The position numbers were made by a program, and so were the translations under genes. 10,493 nt of DNA, taken from Devosiaceae bacterium. Its GTDB lineage: Bacteria; Pseudomonadota; Alphaproteobacteria; Rhizobiales; Devosiaceae. The stretch lies in contig JAKISM010000080.1 in assembly GCA_021648585.1 (NCBI GenBank), forward strand, positions 1 to 10,493, given 5' to 3'. Numbering within the stretch: position 1 is the stretch's first letter; each line of letters opens with the position of its first letter. The notes below the pieces were generated by a model. It saw nothing but the letters and a program-made list of their open reading frames with translations. It did no database searches and was not told the DNA's origin. Below are positions 6,783-10,493 of this stretch, in pieces.

Positions 6783-9581
6783 ACTCAATCTGTTAAGCGC
6801 TTCGGCAAGCTTATCTCGTTTTTCACTAGCATCATTTTTGCGCTTGCGCTGATCTTCAATCACATGCTCGGGCGCTTTTGAGGTAAAATGCTCGTTACTT
6901 AGTTTTTTATCAACGCCATCAATTTCAGCTTGTAGTTTCGCAATGCTTTTATTTAGGCGTGCTTTTTCTGCTTCGATATCAATCACATCACCAAGCGGTA
7001 GCCCAAAGGTCGCCTCTCCTTGCACAAATTGTGCTGAATTGGCTGGCACGTTTTTGCTAAACTCGATATTTTCAATTCGTGCAAGTCGCTTTATTGCTGC
7101 CATTTGCGAATTTACTTTAGAGCGAGTTTCTTCCCCCTCCCCTACAATATGAAGTGGAATTTTTGCGCTGGCTGGCACGTTCATTTCGGCTCGCACCGAT
7201 CGAATAGATGTGATGAGAGCAATCAACCAGCTTATTTCTGCATCCGCTTTTTCATTTTCTAAACCAGCAAGTTCTGGCCAAGATGAGATGATTAGCATTT
7301 TTTCTCTCGATGCGCCATCTTGCCCTGTTTGCGCCCAAAGTTCTTCGGTAACAAACGGCATGAATGGGTGCAATAATTTTAGAATTTGATCTAGCGTAAA
7401 TGCCGCCGTTGCACGAGTTTCAGCTTTTGCCGCTTCGTCCTCGCCACCAAATAAAGGTTTTGCCAATTCGATATACCAATCGCAAAACTTGTTCCACACA
7501 AATTCATAACAAGCATTTGCCGCTTCGTTAAAACGAAACTCTTCTATGGTTCTAGTAACATCATTTACCGCTCGAGAAGCCTCACCAATTATCCATTGGT
7601 TTAGCGGATTTTTTACCGCTTTAGGATCAAAATTTTCAACTCGCTGGCAATCGTTCATTTCTAAAAAGCGAGCTGCATTCCAAATTTTTGTAACAAAATT
7701 ACGATAGCCCTCAACACGAGGTAATGAGAGGCGAATGTCCCTGCCCTGCGCCGCCATTGCCGCCAAAGTAAAGCGAGTTGCATCCGCTCCATATTCATCA
7801 ATTAATTCAAGCGGATCAATCACATTGCCCTTAGATTTTGACATTTTTTGCCCCTGCTCATCACGCACAAGCGCATGAACATAGACTTTTGCAAAAGGCT
7901 CTTTTTCCATAAATTCAAGCGAAAGCATCATCATTCTGGCAACCCAGAAAAAGATAATATCAAAGCCTGTTACCAAAACAGAGGTTGGATAGTATTTTTT
8001 CAATTCGTCTGTTTCATCTGGCCAGCCAAGTGTTGAGAACGCCCATAGACCAGAGGAGAACCATGTATCGAGAACGTCTGGATCACGCCAAATAGGTCGA
8101 ATCGGACCATCTCTTGATGAATAATTATCAAGCAATTCCATTGCTTCTTGGCGATTGGCAACAAGTTTCACTGGTTGACCACCATAATATTCAGATGCCG
8201 CCACCATAGCTTCATTCTCAGTTTTGAAAACTAACTGATGATCTGGCGCATGTGTATTGTAGTGAATTGCAGTCCTAGTAGCACTATTTACGTGAATACA
8301 ATACCATGCCGGAATTTGATGACCCCACCATAATTGGCGAGAAATGCACCATGGCTGAATATTATCCATCCAATGATAATAAGTGTTTTTCCAATTATCA
8401 GGAACAAATTTGGTGCGCCCTTCACGAACCGAAGCGGCGGCTGGTTTTGCTAGAGTTTCAGCTTTCACATACCATTGCTCGGTTAGCATTGGCTCAATCA
8501 CCACGCCTGACCTATCGCCAAATGGCTGAGCGATTATTTTTTCTTCTACTCCACGATAAAAGCCAAGTTCTTCAATTTCTTTTAGCACCAGCTTACGTGC
8601 CACAAATCTATCAAGCCCTCTATAATGCTCAGGCACATTATTTTCTGGCGTAACAATCATTTTCGCTTCGCTATCCATAAATGGAATTAGCGGAATATTA
8701 TTGCGTCTTGCGACCTCAAAATCATTAAAATCATGCGCACCAGTAATTTTCACCGCACCTGTGCCAAATTCAGGATCGGGATATTCATCGGCAATGATTG
8801 GAATTTCACGCTCGGCGATTGGCAGGCGCACCATTTTTCCGATTAGGTTTTTATATCTCTCATCAGAGGGGTGAACCGCCACCGCACCATCGCCAAGCAT
8901 GGTTTCGGGGCGAGTGGTAGCAATCACAATTTCGCTTATGCCGTCAACTTCGCCGTTCACCAATGGATAGGCGAATGACCACATGTGACCATTTACATCT
9001 TTTTGCTCTACTTCAAGGTCAGAAATTGCGGTTTGAAAGGTTGGATCCCAATTTACCAAGCGTTTATCCTTATAAATCAAACCCTTTTTATGCAGCTCAA
9101 CAAAGACTTTAACTACGGCCTCTGATAGTCCTTCGTCCATCGTAAAACGCTCTCGTGACCAATCACATGACGCTCCAAGTCGGCGCAACTGATTAAAAAT
9201 CGTACCGCCACTTTCTTCCTTCCATTCCCAAACTTTTTTAATAAATGCCTCACGTCCCATCTCTTTACGGCTAGGCAAACCTTGTTCGGCTAATTGACGC
9301 TCAACCACCATTTGCGTTGCAATGCCAGCATGATCCATACCCGGTTGCCAAAGCACATCTTTGCCTCGCATTCGCTCAAAGCGAATTAAGATATCTTGAA
9401 TTGTGTTATTTAGCGCATGACCAATATGTAGCGAGCCTGTAACATTTGGTGGTGGAATTACGATTGAATATGGCGTTGCGCCTTCGCTTGCACCAGCGCC
9501 AGCTTTGAATGAGCCTGCATCTTCCCATGCTTGATAAATACGGTTTTCAGCACTTTTGGGTTCATATTTTTTTTCAATCAT
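6780..9581 (-). CDS. valS: Valyl-tRNA synthetase
   Basis: A 933-residue class Ia aminoacyl-tRNA synthetase that charges tRNA-Val in the cytoplasm. Visible parts: the HIGH motif at 52-55 (PPPNVTGSLHIGHALN), the CP1 editing domain (about 195-350) with TTRPETMLGD at 222-231 and GAHDFNDFE at 281-289 that clears Thr-tRNA-Val, the WWGHQIPAWY strand at 418-427, the conserved DVLDTWFSSG block at 502-511, the KMSKS loop at 579-583, an anticodon-binding domain (about 650-800), and the C-terminal tRNA-binding coiled coil (about 865-933, ending in charged heptads). All catalytic motifs are intact. Between WY427 and DVLD502 there are about 70 residues where E. coli ValRS has about 33, so a local insertion is present. 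The ATG at 9581 has only a weak TGAGC upstream. The gene lies 119 bp downstream of popZ and probably shares its transcript. Confidence 0.97.
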   Translation of the reverse strand: MIEKKYEPKSAENRIYQAWEDAGSFKAGAGASEGATPYSIVIPPPNVTGSLHIGHALNNTIQDILIRFERMRGKDVLWQPGMDHAGIATQMVVERQLAEQGLPSRKEMGREAFIKKVWEWKEESGGTIFNQLRRLGASCDWSRERFTMDEGLSEAVVKVFVELHKKGLIYKDKRLVNWDPTFQTAISDLEVEQKDVNGHMWSFAYPLVNGEVDGISEIVIATTRPETMLGDGAVAVHPSDERYKNLIGKMVRLPIAEREIPIIADEYPDPEFGTGAVKITGAHDFNDFEVARRNNIPLIPFMDSEAKMIVTPENNVPEHYRGLDRFVARKLVLKEIEELGFYRGVEEKIIAQPFGDRSGVVIEPMLTEQWYVKAETLAKPAAASVREGRTKFVPDNWKNTYYHWMDNIQPWCISRQLWWGHQIPAWYCIHVNSATRTAIHYNTHAPDHQLVFKTENEAMVAASEYYGGQPVKLVANRQEAMELLDNYSSRDGPIRPIWRDPDVLDTWFSSGLWAFSTLGWPDETDELKKYYPTSVLVTGFDIIFFWVARMMMLSLEFMEKEPFAKVYVHALVRDEQGQKMSKSKGNVIDPLELIDEYGADATRFTLAAMAAQGRDIRLSLPRVEGYRNFVTKIWNAARFLEMNDCQRVENFDPKAVKNPLNQWIIGEASRAVNDVTRTIEEFRFNEAANACYEFVWNKFCDWYIELAKPLFGGEDEAAKAETRATAAFTLDQILKLLHPFMPFVTEELWAQTGQDGASREKMLIISSWPELAGLENEKADAEISWLIALITSIRSVRAEMNVPASAKIPLHIVGEGEETRSKVNSQMAAIKRLARIENIEFSKNVPANSAQFVQGEATFGLPLGDVIDIEAEKARLNKSIAKLQAEIDGVDKKLSNEHFTSKAPEHVIEDQRKRKNDASEKRDKLAEALNRLS

Positions 9582-9617
9582 AAAATAAGCTCATTCATTA
9601 AAACATCACGCTAAAGC

Positions 9618-9638
9618 AAGAAATATACAATATTTCTT
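9618..9638. repeat. Perfect 9-bp AT-rich inverted repeat in the popZ-valS spacer
   Basis: AAGAAATAT (9618-9626), ACA, ATATTTCTT (9630-9638). The arms pair perfectly. It lies 37 bp ahead of the valS start and next to the GC-richer hairpin at 9644-9667. It could be an operator for a dimeric regulator or a weak RNA hairpin; no known motif was recognised. Confidence 0.45.
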
Positions 9639-9643
9639 ATAAT

Positions 9644-9679
9644 GCCAAGCAAAGAAAGCTGCTTGGCTATAATTTTTTT
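9644..9679 (+). terminator. Terminator-like hairpin in the popZ-valS spacer, oriented against both genes
   Basis: GCCAAGCA (9644-9651) and TGCTTGGC (9660-9667) make a perfect 8-bp stem with an 8-nt loop. On the plus strand it is followed by TATAATTTTTTT (9668-9679), the layout of a rho-independent terminator. On the minus strand, in which popZ and valS are read, the stem is followed by ATTATAAG with no U-tract, so termination there should be poor. The structure is clear; its use is uncertain. Confidence 0.5.
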
Positions 9680-9700
9680 GGGAAATTATTAAAATTGCGC

Positions 9701-10324
9701 TTAACGACCACGTGAAAGCCGCTCGACTTCCTTACGAACCGTGTTTTCAACTATTGAGGGCAGATTTTCATCTAGCCATTCTTTGAGCATCGGGCGTAAC
9801 ATTTGCCTAATCATGTTTTCTATAGTGAGATCTTTATCATCAAACCCAAAAGCACCCAACTTAGCAAAAGCACCACTAACAACAGCTGCTGTTGCTGGCT
9901 CTAATAGTTGTTCAGCCATATCCGCAGAAAGATCAGGATCAGGCAATGATGGCGCTGGCGCAGAGATTTTCTCTGGCTCTGGTTCATTAACTTCATCATC
10001 AAAAGAAATATCATCAGGCACAACTAATTCAGATAAATCTTCCTCAGGTTTTAAGACAAGCTCATTTTGCTCTGTAGGACTAAATTCAATATTATCAGAT
10101 TCATCAGTAACAATTTGCTCAGAAGTCAATTCAAGAGCATCTTCAGCTTCTTGCGCTGGATTTTCTAATTCTGCTTCTTCTGCACTTTTATTGCTCACTG
10201 TTGTTTCTTTTTCAGCCTCGTTTGCGTTTTCACTACTCTCATCGACATCATCATCTGCAATTATTTGCCTAATTGACGATAGGATTTCATCCATCGATGG
10301 TTCTTTTGCTGCAGGTTTATTCAT
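9701..10324 (-). CDS. popZ: PopZ-like polar organizing protein (DUF2497 family)
   Basis: A 207-residue acidic protein with the PopZ plan. A short N-terminal helix (MDEILSSIRQIIADDD, residues 11-26) is the partner-binding region. A disordered linker very rich in Glu, Asp, Ser and Pro follows (about 27-135). A C-terminal set of helices (about 137-205; TIENMIRQMLRPMLKEWLDENLPSIVE then VRKEVERLSRGR) drives oligomerization in characterised relatives. In Caulobacter PopZ forms a chromosome-anchoring condensate at the cell pole that binds ParB and signalling proteins. The linker here is longer than in the 177-residue Caulobacter protein. The ATG at 10324 fits the conserved N-terminus; only a weak GAG (AGAGTA) lies upstream. 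The gene is followed by valS on the same strand, the usual alphaproteobacterial neighbour. Confidence 0.9.
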   Translation of the reverse strand: MNKPAAKEPSMDEILSSIRQIIADDDVDESSENANEAEKETTVSNKSAEEAELENPAQEAEDALELTSEQIVTDESDNIEFSPTEQNELVLKPEEDLSELVVPDDISFDDEVNEPEPEKISAPAPSLPDPDLSADMAEQLLEPATAAVVSGAFAKLGAFGFDDKDLTIENMIRQMLRPMLKEWLDENLPSIVENTVRKEVERLSRGR

Positions 10325-10493
10325 TACTCTATACCCGTATTCTGACCTGAAAATTGATTCGCTGGCTTTTATACTAGCCTATTTTCATAGGAATGAAAAA
10401 GCACCAAATAGCTTTTCAACATTTCTCTAAGAGGGATAATTATATATTCATAAGAAAAGCAACTGCAAAAATATGCAAAACACCAATTTATAG
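10325..10493 (-). promoter_or_regulatory. Upstream region of popZ with two candidate promoters
   Basis: No gene is visible in these 169 bases. On the minus strand there is a perfect TATAAT (10444-10439) with a poor -35 TTGCAG (10468-10463) 18 bp ahead. Closer to popZ is TATAAA (10373-10368), with a small palindrome CCTAT-TTTC-ATAGG (10378-10391) in the would-be spacer, possibly an operator. Neither promoter is strong by sequence alone; both point toward popZ-valS. Confidence 0.3.

Noticed and set aside
8306..8653. Plus-strand reading frame of 115 codons inside valS
   Set aside because: Antisense to the ValRS catalytic and editing region, which is intact and conserved; no ribosome binding site and no recognisable domain.
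9582..9700. T-box or amino-acid attenuator leader ahead of valS
   Set aside because: No T-box sequence, no valine-rich leader peptide and no terminator on the valS strand; T-boxes are also not expected in proteobacteria.
9741..10430. Long plus-strand reading frame (229 codons), rich in Ser, opposite popZ
   Set aside because: It is the mirror of the Glu/Asp-rich popZ linker; the Ser runs arise from the antisense of acidic codons, and it matches no family.
1..10493. A new defence island, prophage, CRISPR array or mobile element
   Set aside because: All long genes have familiar housekeeping or stress functions; no arrayed repeats, integrase, transposase, toxin-antitoxin pair or terminal inverted repeats were seen.

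Overview
The window reads as chromosomal DNA of an AT-rich alphaproteobacterium, probably in or near the Hyphomicrobiales (Rhizobiales). The main evidence is a PopZ-type polar organizing protein gene directly upstream of valS, a pairing typical of this class. Supporting evidence is a small-subunit catalase divergent from OxyR, a PF10116 'host attachment' protein, and an autotransporter of the rhizobial/Brucella-Bartonella style. Genus cannot be fixed from the sequence alone.

Layout. 1-1408 (+): the 3' end of an autotransporter adhesin (end of passenger plus a full-size beta-barrel), broken by a +1 frameshift at a GGG run near 433-435. A strong hairpin terminator (1459-1500) separates it from the convergent catalase gene katA (1525-2961, -). 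katA is divergent from oxyR (3057-3965, +), and the 95-bp spacer carries four phased GATAAG half-sites. Next come rarD (4033-4941, -) and, divergent from it, a PF10116 gene (5108-5557, +); their spacer holds a perfect FNR/FixK box, TTGAT-N4-ATCAA. From 5576 to 10324 three minus-strand genes are transcribed in the order popZ, valS, M19-family membrane dipeptidase, and may form one transcription unit. Every gene-free stretch is shorter than 200 bp. No tRNA, rRNA, CRISPR array, insertion sequence or phage gene was seen.

How the genes fit together. katA and oxyR form a classical peroxide-response pair: OxyR keeps both redox cysteines and katA keeps all heme and catalytic residues. PopZ (cell-pole organization) and ValRS (translation) are housekeeping. 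The dipeptidase carries a Tat-like signal and a variant metal motif. The PF10116 gene may be oxygen-controlled through its FNR/FixK box.

Nothing here looks like a complete new defence or metabolic system. The points worth a second look are mostly regulatory: a possibly leaderless oxyR whose operator lies on its -10 and start codon, the FNR/FixK box, and a terminator-like hairpin between popZ and valS that faces the wrong way for those genes. Structural points are the adhesin frameshift, a roughly 40-residue insertion in ValRS and the His-x-His motif of the dipeptidase.
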